In this document: piece after piece, positions 1 through 10,740 of the stretch
How positions within the stretch are numbered: the first letter of the stretch is position 1
How the letters are laid out: the number at the start of each line of letters is the position of its first letter
Origin: Neoceratodus forsteri
Lineage: Eukaryota; Chordata; Ceratodontiformes; Ceratodontidae
Direction of reading: 5' to 3'
Length of the DNA: 64,000 bases
Assembly (NCBI GenBank): GCA_016271365.2
Contig: CM028130.1
Span: 472,225,501-472,289,500 of the forward strand
Notes under the pieces: model-generated
What the model was told of the DNA's origin: nothing
The model's input: only the letters and a program-made list of their open reading frames with translations
Databases searched by the model: none
Position numbers and translations under genes: made by a program

Positions 1-88
1 GACAAAAAAAGTACTTTAACTGTGCTCCAGGGATTGCTGGCGGGGTGCACTTTAAAGGGTTACTAGTCTTGTTCAAAACACTCAAATC

Positions 89-231
89 CTTGTTAGCAAG
101 CGCTACAAATTACTTGTATAACAAAGGCTGCCTGACCACTGTAGTTCAATCTAGTGTACAAAGCAACTAAGACTGAACTACAGTGGTTGTGTGTTGTTAT
201 ACAAGCAATTGGTGTAGCACTTGTTAACAAG
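89..231. repeat. Imperfect palindrome (foldback, about 140 bp)
   Basis: The arms 89-148 and 174-231 are reverse complements with few mismatches. The innermost 14 bp (135-148 and 174-187) pair perfectly, and the outer ends share the motif CTTGTTARCAAG. The 25-base loop is at 149-173. No coding potential. This could be a small foldback or MITE-like element; no target duplication was recognised. Confidence 0.75.
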
Positions 232-239
232 TAACTGAG

Positions 240-2545
240 TCTCTCCGAATAGAGCAGCCCATATTCCAAAAGCTACCCCTCTCCCTCAAATGAGCTGCCC
301 ATGTCCCAATGGCCCCACCTCTCTCCCAATGGAGCTGTCTATGTCCCAACAGCTCCCACTCTCTCCCACAATGGATCTGCCCATGTTCCAATGTCTCCCC
401 CTCTCTCCTAATGGAGCTGCCCATGTCTCAGCAGCTCTCCCTATCCCCAGTGGAGCTGCCCATCTCCTAATGGCTCCTCCTCTCCCCCATGGAGATGCCC
501 TTGTCCCAAAAGCTCCTTCTCTCCCCAGTGGAGCTGCCCATGTCCGAACAGCTCCCCCTCTCTTCTAATGGAGCTGCCCATCTCCCAATGGTAACCCTTC
601 TCCCCCATTGAAGCTGCTCACGTCACAACGGCTCCCCCCACCCCAATGGAGCTGCCCATGTCCTAATGGCTCCCCCTTTCCCCAGTGGAGCTGCCTATGT
701 CAAAATATCTCCTCCACGCTCCCAGTCAAGCTGCCCATGTCCCAATGGCTCCCCTTCTCTACCAATGGAGCTGCCCATGCCCCAACAGCTGCCCTTCTCC
801 CAAAGTAGAGCTGCCCATGTCCCAACAGCTCTTCCTCTCCCCCAAATAAGCTGCCCATGTCCAAATGACTCCCCTCTCCCCCAATAGAGTTGCCCTGTCC
901 CAACAGCTCCCCTCACCCCAATGGAGCAACTCATGTCCCACTGGCACCCCCTCTCCCCAGTGGAACTTCATGTGTCCTAGCAGCTCCTCTTCTCCTCCAA
1001 ATGAGCTGCTCATGTCCAAATGGCTCTCCCTGTCCCCCAGAAGAGTTCCCCATGTCTTAACATCTCCCCCTCTCCCCTAATGGAGCAGCCCATGTCCCAA
1101 CGGCTCCCCTCTCCCCCAGTGGAGCTGTCTATGTTCCATCGGTTCCACCTCTCTCTCAATGGAGCTGTCCATATCCCAATGGCTCCCTCTCTCCCGCAAT
1201 GGTTCTGCCCATGTCTGAACAGCTCCCCCACTCTTCTAATGGAGTTGCCCATGTCCTAATGGCAACCCTTCTCCCCCATTGAAGCTGTTCATGTCACAAC
1301 AGCTCCCCTCTCCCCCTATGAAACTGCCATGTCCCAGTGGCTCCCCCTCCTCCAATGGAACTGCTCTTTCCCAATGTCTCTCCCTCTCTCTCTCCTTGTG
1401 GTACTGCCCATGTCCCAATGTCTCCCGGTCTCCCCCAATGGAGCTGTTCATGTCTCAACAGCTCCAATTCTCCCCAGTGGAGCTCCCCATGTCTCAATGG
1501 CTTCCATCTCCCCAGTGGAGCTGCCCACGTCCCAACAGTTCCCCTTCTCCTCAATCTAGCTGCCCATGTCCAAACAACTCCCCATCTCTCCCAATGGAGC
1601 TGCCTATGTCCCAACAGCTCCTCCTCTCCCCAGTGGAGCTGCCTATGTCCCAACAGATTCCCCCCTCTCTCCCTATGGAGCTACCCATGTCCCAATGGCT
1701 CCCTTTCTTCCCCAATGGAGCTGCTCATGTCACAATGGCTCCCCCCTCCCACAATGGAGGTGCCCATGTCCTAGCAGCTCCCCCATTTCCCCAGAGGACT
1801 GCCCATGTCACGATGGCTCCCCTTCTCCTCCAATAGAGCTGCTTATGTCCCAATGACTCACCCCTTCCCAGTGGAGTTGCCCATGTTACAATGGTTCCCC
1901 CTCTCCTCCAATGGAGCTGCTCATTTCCTAATGGTGACCCTGTCTCCATGTGGTGCTGCCCATATCCCAATGGCTCACACTCTCCCCCAGTGGAGCTGCC
2001 CATGTCCCAATGGCTCCCCCTCTCCCCCAGTGGAGTTGCTTATCTCCTAACAGCTCCTCCTCTCCCCCAATGGAGTTGCCCATATTCCAATGGCTCCACC
2101 TCTCTCCCAATGGAGCTGTCCATGTCCCACTAGCTCCCCCTCTCCTCAAATGAGCTGGCCATGTGACAACAGCTCCCCCTCTCTCCTAATGGAGCTGTCC
2201 ATGTCACAACAGCTCACCCCTTCTCCAGTGGATCTGCTGATGTCCCAATGGTTCCCCCTCTCCCCCAGTGGAGCTGCCCATGTCCCAACAGCTCACCATC
2301 TCCCCAATGGAGCTGGCCATCTCCTAATGGATCATCATCTTCCCCAGTGGAGATGCCCTTGTCCCAACAGCTTCTCCTCTACCCAGTGGAGCTGCACATG
2401 TCCCAATGGTTCCCTTTCTCCCACAATGAAGCTGCCCAGGTCCTAATGGCTCCCCCTTTCCCACAGTGGAGCTGCTTATTTAACAATGGCGCCCCCTCTG
2501 TCCTAATGGCGCTGCCCATATCCTAATGGCTGCCACCTTCCCCCA
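240..2545. repeat. C-rich minisatellite, ~40-bp unit, about 55-58 copies
   Basis: The unit reads roughly TGGAGCTGCCCATGTCCCAA followed by a 15-20 base pyrimidine tract of the type TGGCTCCCCCTCTCCCCCA. Copies vary in length (39-42 bp) and by many substitutions. Blocks recur at longer spacing: 545-640 closely matches 1218-1310 (shift about 672 bp), and 455-500 matches 2307-2355. The array therefore grew by segmental as well as unit duplication. Long open frames exist in several frames on both strands only because the unit lacks stops. The plus strand is pyrimidine-rich, so triplex or slipped structures are possible. Confidence 0.95.
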
Positions 2546-2689
2546 ATGGAGCTGTCTGTTGTGCTCTATGTTGGAATGGTGCAGTGCTGCTTAAAGGAGA
2601 GGTGTGGGAAACAAAATATATGGAATTCTATGGTGTCATCCAGGAGATCACGGAAGAGACAGGGCAACAAGCTGACTAAAACAAAAAAT
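2546..2689. other. Unassigned spacer
   Basis: Unique-looking sequence between the minisatellite and an inverted CR1 tail. An open frame runs through from the array on the plus strand, but it has no recognisable domain and crosses repeat boundaries. Confidence 0.4.
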
Positions 2690-2790
2690 GAAAAAGAACC
2701 ACACACAAAGGCTGAAATTAGTGCTGTTATATTTATTAAAACCTGCAAGCAGTCAGTGACACTCCTACAAACCAAAACCCCATGCACCTT
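2690..2790 (-). mobile_element. CR1-like 3'-tail fragment, inverted relative to the CR1 at 3.8-8.1 kb
   Basis: The reverse complement of this stretch matches 8035-8130, the 3' tail of the CR1 copy to the right. Shared landmarks on the minus strand are GTTTGTAGGAGTG, GACTGCTTG, TTTTAATAAATATAACAGCA and TGTGTGTGGTTCTTTTTC. The match is limited to the tail; ORF2 coding sequence was not recognised here. It is either a 5'-truncated second insertion or part of an inverted duplication. Confidence 0.75.
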
Positions 2791-3012
2791 TGGAGCTCAC
2801 CTGCTCATTTCTCAACGAGTAAAGTTGCACAAAGAATGCTCTCAATTTAAATGTCTTCATAACCAGCAACAGGCAATCAATCATTATTCAAATAACTCAA
2901 TACATATTAAATGTTTCTAATTCATTGTCTTACTAGAAGGAACAGAACTAGTATATAAGCAACCTGTCACTGTCAAAACTACATTTCTCATTGTGGGAGA
3001 AGGGGACTGGAA
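2791..3012. other. Unassigned spacer
   Basis: AT-rich sequence between the CR1 tail fragment and the tandem duplication. It may be older CR1 3' UTR, because weak similarity to 7900-8020 was noticed, but no feature can be supported. Confidence 0.3.
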
Positions 3013-3810
3013 TTGGGGCTGCTGTAAAGCATACTGACAGGAGCTGCAGGTGAAGGCAGCTGATTTTACCTTTTAAGAGCTGCGAGTGTTAGCAGCCATT
3101 CTTTTAACTCTTGGAAAAGCACTGCAGAGGAAGTCAGCTGAACCAGTGCTTCAGGCTCTGCAATAGGAGGCATGCTTGGCATCCCACAGATCCCTGCTCT
3201 GTGAGGGTCTATGGAACTGGACTGGCACATTATGGCTGTCTTGGAGAGGCCAATATGTGGGCTGCCAGGCAAGGTTTACCATGTCCTTTTAAGGGCAGAG
3301 TATTCTCCTAGTCTGCCGGTGGGCTAGCGGTGTTTTAAACATTGCCATAGCAACAGAACAATGTCATAGGAAAGTGATATTAAACACTTGGCTCAAGTGG
3401 GCGTATCACTAGAGTTGGGGCTGCTGTAAAGCATACCAACAGGAGCTGCAGGTGAAGGCAACTGATTTTACCTTTTAAGAGCTGCAAGTCTTCACAGCCA
3501 TTCTTTTAACTCTTGGCAAAGCACTGCAGTGGAAGGCTGCTGAACTAGTGGTTCAGGCTCTGCTACAGGAGGCATGCTTGACATCCCATGGATCTCTGCT
3601 CTGTGATGCTCTGTGGAACTTGACAGGCACCTTATAGGAGTCTTGGAGAGGCCACTACGTAGGCTGCCAGGTGAGGCTTACCTTGTTCTTTTAAGGGCAG
3701 GGTACTCTCATAGTCTGATGGTGGGCTAGCACTGTTTTAAATGTTGCCATAGCAACAGGACAACATCCTAAGAAAGCACTATTAAACACTCGGCTCAAGC
3801 GAGTGAAGTC
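3013..3810. repeat. Tandem duplication, two ~400-bp copies
   Basis: Copy 1 (about 3013-3412) and copy 2 (about 3415-3810) align along their length. Shared markers are TTGGGGCTGCTGTAAAGCAT, TTTTACCTTTTAAGAGCTGC, GAGGCATGCTTG and GGCTCAAG. The copies differ by roughly one base in eight, so the event is old. No open frame persists. The unit has no recognised family. Confidence 0.85.
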
Positions 3811-3978
3811 GAGCATGGTCAGTTGTGGAAGGAGGGGAGAAGGGCCAGGATATTAATGAAGTCTAAACAAAAAGCAAGGTAAGAGCTAGTTACAACAGTA
3901 GGAAAGTAGTGTGAAGAAAGAGGAAGATTATATAGAACGCTCCAGGGAAGCATCAGTGAAGAAAGTAGAACTTTAGAT

Positions 3979-5060
3979 GGATAAAAACTCTGTCACACTA
4001 ATGGGGAGGAAATTGGTGTTAAATGCGTTACCTGTAACAAATTCAGTTTAGAGGAAATTAAGGATTTTAGTCAGAACACATGTAAACAATGTATTGAAAT
4101 AAAAGAATTAGAGGTGAAAGTAATAGACCTTGAACTAGAGTTAAAATGTGTTAAAAGTACAGTGTTTCAGGCAAACAAAAAGCCACTTCCCAACAAGCAT
4201 TAACTATGCATGAAGACATAACAAACACTGATGGTATCTGTAAAAGAACAAGGGAACAGGATGAGGCAAATACTAACGAACAGAACAATCTAGAAACTAA
4301 ACAAAAAAAAGGACAGACACACAATGCAATTTCATATTCCAACACAAAATCAATTTACCCTACTAATCCAGTTAATGGAGGATATAGCTAGGCAAACTAA
4401 TGAACTGATGGAGGAAGTGCCCAATATTGATTCAGGGACTGATACAGATAGACAGACTGAGTTTGTAGGAATAAATGAATCCAAGGTACTTAACATAGAA
4501 GTTGAAGCAACAACTGAAACAATATAACTCAAATCATGGAAACAGAATTACAAGATAAAAGAAGGGTATATATATCCTGGGTGATTCAATTATCAGATAC
4601 ACAGATCACATAACCAATAATATCAGTAAATAATTAGTAACAAGCTGCTGTTTCCCAGGAGCAAGAGTAAGAGAATTGATAACAATCATACCAGACATGA
4701 TGGCAAAAGACCAGCAAACCCATTGGTTATGATCCATATTGGGGCAAACAATGTGAAGCACAATTCAGTGGAGGATATTTCAATGCACTTAAAGAAATAC
4801 ATGAAATCTTGACAAGCTTAAATTGTGAAACAATCTTTTCTGAAATATTGCCTATACCTAATGAAAACCAGATAATGAACAAAACTATTCTCAGAACAAC
4901 TGGATGAGGCAATGGTTGACTATTAAGAGGGACAGAGTGTATTAGAACATTAAAAATGTACCAGGGTAAAAGACACCTCCTTTCTAAAGACAAATTACAT
5001 CTTAGCAGAGTTGGAAGTGCTCCCCTGTGAAAACAGTTTAATGAACTTATTTTAAAGTCT
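3979..5060 (+). pseudogene. CR1 ORF1 remnant (Cys finger plus SGNH esterase-like)
   Basis: ORF1 proteins of CR1 bind element RNA, and many carry an esterase domain. Near 4020-4110 the frame gives a Cys cluster (CVTC then CKQC), followed by a Lys/Glu-rich helix. Esterase block I is visible as GDSI at about 4577, block III as IHIGANN at about 4736-4755, and block V as DKLHLS at about 4989-5006. These match the GDS, GxND-like and DxxH positions of SGNH hydrolases. Frameshifts and stops split the reading frame into short pieces, so no functional product is expected. Confidence 0.7.
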
Positions 5061-5197
5061 TTAAATTAGAAATGAAGGGGGATAGGGACTCAACTGGGGC
5101 AGAGCTACAGTACCTAGTCATTCTAGAAATGAAAAGGGAAAAAAGGCAAGACTTCCAAACAAAAACATATTAATTTAAAAGACCATACTGAGACAGA

Positions 5198-7965
5198 AAT
5201 TAAGATACTTTTAATAAATGCTAGGAGTTTGAGAAATAAATTGGACAAGTTAATTTACGGACTACATAGGGATAAAGTCACCATTTGTACTATTACAGAA
5301 ACTTGGTTTAGAGAAGGAGACTGAGGAATGGAAATACCAGGTTGTATCCTTTACCATAAAGACTGTAAGGATAAAAGAGGTGGAGGTATAGCAATATACT
5401 GTATATTAGAGAGGACATGAAAGTACAAGAAGTAAAACCAAAATAGAATATGGCAAAAGATGTGGAAATCATGTGGGTATAAATTAAATTGCCATCTAAA
5501 ATGCTAACAATGGGTGTAGGATATCATTCACCAAACCTTACTAATGAAGAAATAACAGTTTCATAGAGGCAATAGACAGCATGGATGGTGAAGGAGACTA
5601 TATGCTTTTAGGAGATTTCAGTCTTCCTAACATTGACTGGAACACCCTGCACATCAACCCTAGATACAAGGTTCATTGTAACCACAATAAATAAAAATCT
5701 AGAACAGCTAGTCACAGATAACACCAGGGGGAGTAATATACTAGACCTGATCTTTTGTAACATTGTGGACAGGGTTCAAAGGTGTTAAAGAGCAAGACCA
5801 ACTTGGTGACAGCAACCAGAACACAATTATTGTGTGAATAAACACATCCATTGAGGCAGTCAGAAGGGGAAACGTGGATCAAATTCTATAATAAAGCTCA
5901 CTATAAGCAAATGGGGGCTTACTTGAAATCCTGGAACTGGAGGGACGATTTAAAGGGACAAGGAATGCAGACCATATGGGATAAGTTAAAACAAAAAACT
6001 GACCACTGCATAAACACATTTGTACCAGAAATTAAAAAATATAACAAAAAGGGTAGAGTGCCTGCATGGTTTAATAAACAAATTAAGCATAATATCAAAA
6101 ACAAATGAAGACTATACAAACTTTATAAACAAACACAGAAACAAGGAAGTTGGGAAAATATAAAAAAAAAAACAAGCAAACAGATGTAAAAGCATGATAA
6201 AGAGAGCAAAATGCAAAGCAGAAAAGAAACTAACAACATGTATAGAGGACAATAAAAAACGCTACATAGATTCTCTAAAGGGCAATCAAAATACAATTGG
6301 TCCACTAAAAACTGGCGAGAGGCTAATCACGGAAGAAAAGGAAATAGCTAGTGAACTAAACAATTACTTTTTAAATATATATCAAGACAAGGAATCAGTA
6401 AAACCCATAAGTACACAGTCCGAACACACAAATACAGATCTAATTATAACTTACAAGGATGTACTGGGCAAAATCAAAAAATTAAAACCAGTACATCACC
6501 AGGATCTGATGGCATTCACCCAAACTTTCTCAATGAAATGGCAGATGAAATAGTGGGGCCAATAACAATGCTTTTCTCTGCATCTTTGCAGCAGAGGAAC
6601 ACACTATCTGAACGGAGAAAGGCCACAGTGACACCAATATACAAGAGGAGAGATAGGCAGGAAGTAGGAAACTATCATCTAATCAGCTTGATGTCCATCC
6701 TATGAAAACTGATGGAGAGAGTAGTCCAAGATTATATAGTAAATCATATTAACAAACATTGACTTATGGACATACCTCAGCATGGATTTAGTGCAGGCCG
6801 CTCATACCTAACAAACCTCCTCCAATTTTTTGAACCCGTCAGTGCAGCACTAGACAAGGACTTGCCAGCTGATATAATATTCCTGGACTATGCTAAAGCA
6901 TTCGATTCTGTACCCCACAGAATCTTGTTGGGGAGGCTAGTAAATATGGAACTGCATCCAAAAATAATCTCATGGGTGAATACTTGGCTAGGAGAAATGC
7001 AACAGAGGGTTGGCATTAGAGGTTATTATTTGGAATGGGGTGATGTGACAAGTGGTGTGGCTCAGGGTTCGGTCCTGGGGCCCACACTTTTTAACATCTT
7101 TGTATCATCAATGTAAACATCCGATACCACATGGATCTGCAAATATGCAGATGATAGTAAAGTAGGATCAATAGTAAATAATGATGCAACACTACCAAAA
7201 CCACAAGAATAAATAATTGGTTTGGAACTCTGGGCATCAAAGAACAAGATCAAATTTAATGAAGGAAAATGTAGGGTCATGCATTTAGAAAGAAAATACC
7301 CTAGGCACAGGTACTTGTTAAATAACACCATCACTCAAGAGACAATGGATGAGAAGGACCTTGGTGTCACTATAACTCACAGCTTTTCATTTGAAACACA
7401 TACTAGAAATGCAGTTAAAAGAGGTCAATGGGTTCTTGGATATATCCTGAAGAATATTAAAAGTAGGGACAGAACAGTGATTTTGCCACTTTACTCATCA
7501 CTGGTTAGGCCTCACCTTAAATACCGCTCCCCCATCTGTGCACCACAAAGCATTGGAGGAAGACAGCTAATTGAGAGAGTGCAAAGGAAAGCCACCAAAG
7601 AAATTATGAACTTAAAGCAGAAGACATATGGAGAAAGACTGAGGGAGTTAGGTCTGTTCTCCATAGAATATAGGAGTATGAGAGGAGACTTATGCTTTAT
7701 GTTCAACTCCATGAAAAATGAGGCTACATCCAAAAGCATAGGTTTAACTAGGTACAATACCAATAAAATCACCATGACATATAACTTTAAGTTAGAGGGT
7801 GAAACTGTAAGAACTGAAAAAAGAAAGAAGTGGTTCACCCAGAGGGTTATATCAGTATGGAACTCTCTACCAGAAAGCATAGTAACAAGCAACACTATGG
7901 AGGCTTTCAAACATTCTCTGGATGCCTATAAGGGGATAGACAGATGTGCATATTTCCACTTATAA
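5198..7965 (+). pseudogene. CR1 ORF2 remnant (endonuclease and reverse transcriptase)
   Basis: The endonuclease starts near 5200 (NARSLRNKLDKL), with ITETWF near 5295 and the catalytic-region motif GDFSLPNIDW near 5611-5640. RT follows: YAKAFDSVPHRILLG at about 6892, GVAQGSVLGPTLFNIF at about 7057, and an ADD box in YADDSK near 7145. The longest open piece is the C-terminal 247 codons at 7222-7965, containing SSLVRPHLKY and VWNSLPES, typical of the CR1/L2 ORF2 end. In-frame stops and frameshifts at many sites show decay. Confidence 0.85.
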
Positions 7966-8299
7966 GCAATGAGTTTCTTTAGGTCCACTGGACCTCCTAA
8001 CTTATAATTATCTATGAACCAATTTGGTTTTTGTTTGTAGGAGTGCCAATGACTGCTTGTAGATTTTAATAAATATAACAGCACTAATTTTGTTTTTTGT
8101 GTGTGGTTCTTTTTCTTTTTTTATATTTAATATATGGGACCTGCACCATAGATCTGATGTGTTTTGATGCTTTTTGCTTTTCCAACAGGCTTATAAATTC
8201 TTCTGATTATTATAAATTCTTCTTCATTTTCATTATTATTGTCATAGTGCAGATACCAGGGAGACAGAATGTGGGTGAAGAAGTCAACAATGAGTTTCT

Positions 8300-8305
8300 A
8301 CTTAC
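8300..8305 (-). other. Predicted 5' splice site (GTAAGT)
   Basis: On the minus strand the exon's last bases CCAA are followed by GTAAGT, a perfect match to intron positions +1 to +6 of the vertebrate donor consensus. The exon ends at 8306, leaving two bases of a split codon. Confidence 0.6.
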
Positions 8306-8580
8306 TTGGAAGTGATATGCTGCTCCTCACTATGGATAAAGGAGAAGACATTGACCATGCGTAGCAGGTGAATCAAACAAGGGTATGACAACAGCATGGT
8401 AAGCTGCTTCATGTCTGCACTCCACAAATGTGGAAGAAGAATGGTTGTTACAGGGAATGCACTGATCATATCAAAAATGAAACCAATTTTTTTCTTTAAA
8501 TAATGATGCGATGTCTCTCTGTACCCAGTAATATACGAGCCACTCTTATCATAGTACTGCAGGTGGAATCGCAGGAAAAT
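8306..8580 (-). CDS. Candidate internal exon of a CNG/HCN-like ion channel (S2-S4 region)
   Basis: On the minus strand, 275 bp are open for 91 codons with no stop, between an acceptor and a GTAAGT donor; the exon starts in phase 0 and leaves two extra bases. The peptide opens IFLRFHLQYYDKSGSYIT, then HHYLKKKIGFIFDMISAFP, then LLRMVNVFSFIHSEEQHI. From knowledge of the family, this order resembles the end of S2, the S2-S3 loop (compare the YLDKSTY type in plant KAT/AKT channels), S3 (FxxDxxSxxP) and the S4-linker region of cyclic-nucleotide-binding-domain channels. S4 is poor in arginine. Flanking exons were not found: the next segments on both sides are transposons, so the introns are long. 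It could instead be a pseudo-exon; identity to a specific gene is not claimed. Confidence 0.55.
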
Positions 8581-8605
8581 CTGAAAAAAGAAAACGGAAA
8601 TGTTT
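8581..8605 (-). other. Predicted 3' splice site with polypyrimidine tract
   Basis: The minus strand reads TTCCGTTTTCTTTTTTCAG directly before the exon, a strong pyrimidine tract ending in CAG. Confidence 0.6.
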
Positions 8606-8749
8606 GTGGAGCTGTATCTCTCATATCTGAAAGTTTTTTGATGTTTTCTCTTTGTGAATCACTTCTGTTATTTCTGCACATGGCTTCTTCTCCCCATATA
8701 TGTAGTGACATAGCTGATCACTACAGAGTACAGAGTACAATGATGAACA

Positions 8750-10030
8750 GGAAACTTACTGTTGATCTTCCAGAATATCTTCACCATTGATTCCCACTTG
8801 TATGTCTGTGATGGAAGTGTTAGGACCCTCCGGGAGCCAAAGCATTTCTGAAGGAAGCTGGTGACACGAGTAGCCCTGCATGCATGTTACCACAGGCACC
8901 AACTGGTATGCAGCAGCACCAGCCCCCAACCAATTCAATACCTTTTTTACTGAGGAGGTGAGCAGCAGGAACATAACCAATACATTTAACTTAAGGGCAT
9001 AAGATTGCCCTGGTGGCCTGTGTAAGAAAGGCCTCCAAACCAGTATTACAGTGTCTTCACAGCCCAAACCAAGTCCAAAGAAGTGAAGACAACAACACAA
9101 CAATACTGGACCGAGTCTGGGGGTTGCTCCCTATATGAGCAACTCAGTAATAACACTTGAAGTAGAGCGACTGGTGAAAAGGTAGCTGTATCTAGTACAG
9201 CTTAGTGCAGTGAGCCATACTTCATACAGCAGGATATAGGATAATGCCTGGCTAGCCTCTACTGAACTGGCAATTTAGCATATTATATATGCTACTGCCC
9301 CTGAAGCCACTGACCTGGGTTGGTCTAGCCCTACAAAATTATTTTTGTGTGTGCATATGTGTGTTTCCCTTACATCCGCACTTCCCGCATCCCCCCATGG
9401 AATTGATTATATTTATTTTGGGGGGTGTGAGAGGCTTGTCCCCTCACAAAAAAATACATATGGTGATTTTTTTTTATAGTGCTGGAGCAAGCAACCGTGG
9501 CTATTTGCAACCATCACTATAATGTCCGTCACCCTTTTCACGTCGGGTGGTTTTTGTGTTAGTCTTTGTGGTCAGCTCCCATTAGTAGTCGCCATTATCA
9601 CATAAATCTGAGTCTGGGAGATGATGGAAGTGCATGATAAGCAATTTGCAAATTATTCTGGAAGATCAACAGTTACAATATTTACAGTATGTAACTTTCA
9701 TATCTTGCAAGAATCAATCTTCATCATTGATTCCCACTTGTGAGTCAGAGTACCAAGCTCAGAGAAAGTCCCCTGGACGGGGGAGGCCGAAGCTCAGGGC
9801 TCACTCAAGATAGTAATCCATTCAGAATTATACTGCCAAAGTTGGCATGCTTCCTGGTGTGGACATCTAGGGCACAGTGTTTGGTATAGGTATACACTGG
9901 GCTCCAAGTTGCAGCTCTGTAAATTTCTCCAGCAGGCACAGATGTATCTCTGCCAGGGAAGTGGCAACCACACTAGCTGAGTGAGCACATACTGCACCCT
10001 CCTGTTTAACCTGAGCAACAGCAGTTTACA
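8750..10030 (-). mobile_element. DIRS-like retrotransposon fragment, family 2 (3' part)
   Basis: The left inverted terminal repeat is at about 8755-8810 (TTGATCTTCCAGAATATCTT, then CACCATTGATTCCCACTTG). At about 9645-9745 this sequence reappears in reverse complement (ATTCTGGAAGATCAACAGTT) and is followed by a second end copy (ATTGATTCCCACTTG). This is the internal complementary region expected of DIRS elements. Upstream on the minus strand lies the C-terminus of a tyrosine recombinase. The RT and gag parts are missing. It differs in end sequence from the complete DIRS at 51.5-57.2 kb, hence family 2. The spacer 9100-9640 is non-coding and includes an unassigned G/C-run segment at 9385-9540. 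Confidence 0.7.
9775..10018 (-). pseudogene. Tyrosine recombinase C-terminus, DIRS family 2
   Basis: On the minus strand one frame reads CAHSASVVATSLAEI, then a degenerate stretch with stops. It aligns with RAHSTRGTAASLAAA and the following helix of the recombinase in the complete DIRS copy (52.1-52.5 kb). The catalytic His is kept; the second Arg of HxxR is changed and the Tyr region is degraded. It lies directly upstream of the internal complementary region, as expected. Confidence 0.55.
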
Positions 10031-10094
10031 GTCTAGACAGAAATGCTCTTGATTATAACAGACTACCTATTTTAATTAGGGTCAAAAGAGAGAA

Positions 10095-10740
10095 ATGAAA
10101 ATTACATACTTACTGTAATTCTTGATCTTCCAGAATAACTTCACCATTCATGCACACTTATGGGTCTGTGCCGAAGGCAGTAGGAGCAAAATCTTTTGCA
10201 GTCTACAGCTTAGGGGACTGATGTCAGTACTGACATTGCCCTTGAGGCAGATGTAATGAGGTGGCACTCTTAGACTGGCCAGTAACTGATGCCAGCCCCT
10301 TACCTTATTTTTCAGTTCTGTTTGCAAGGAAAGAAACTAATGGGAGGGGAAAAAAAGAGAAGGACTAAGTGTTCTAGCCCAAAAGGATAGGATAAGAATA
10401 TAAGTAAAATCATAAAAACAATAAAATCCATACTACCAATTCAGTGAAAACTAAGCTGTGGGCCTAAGGAGCATAAGGGCAGTAAGTAAAAAGGAGCCAC
10501 AACCTGCAAGTCACCTGGACAGGAAGGTGGAGAAGGGCAGTATCCCTGGTATGAGACTCTGGCTAAAAGGAGCAACCAAAAGAATCTCCTTAGTAATGGT
10601 TTTAAAAAGAAAGGCCCTCGCAGTACAATGACAGGATATGTTGGAAGAGACAGAATAGTGATACCGATATCCTCTTGCCACCCCATAAGAAACAAACTCT
10701 GGTCAGAGCTGATAGGGCTGCAGTAGTGGAATTTGCAGTA
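10095..10740 (-). mobile_element. DIRS family 2 left-end fragment
   Basis: 10103-10165 repeats the family 2 terminal sequence (CTTGATCTTCCAGAATAACT, TTCACCATTCATG). The segment GGCCAGTAACTGATGCC at about 10279 recurs at 58863, linking this piece to the copy at 58.8-60.5 kb. No recombinase or RT sequence follows before the hairpin-rich repeat starts. Confidence 0.55.

Larger units (their letters stand above)
3840..8130 (+). mobile_element. CR1-clade LINE, near full length, decayed
   Basis: The order is 5' leader, ORF1 with a zinc-finger-like start and an esterase domain, ORF2 with endonuclease then reverse transcriptase, and a 3' tail ending near 8130. This two-ORF layout with an SGNH-type esterase in ORF1 is typical of CR1 elements. 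Both ORFs have many stops and frameshifts, so this is an inactive copy. Its 3' tail is repeated inverted at 2690-2790. Confidence 0.88.

Noticed and set aside
1279..1836. 185-codon open frame in the minisatellite
   Set aside because: Made of the ~40-bp repeat, open in overlapping frames and on both strands, no start context or domain. A by-product of a stop-poor unit.
2546..2920. 124-codon open frame
   Set aside because: It crosses a minisatellite edge and an inverted CR1 tail; no domain.
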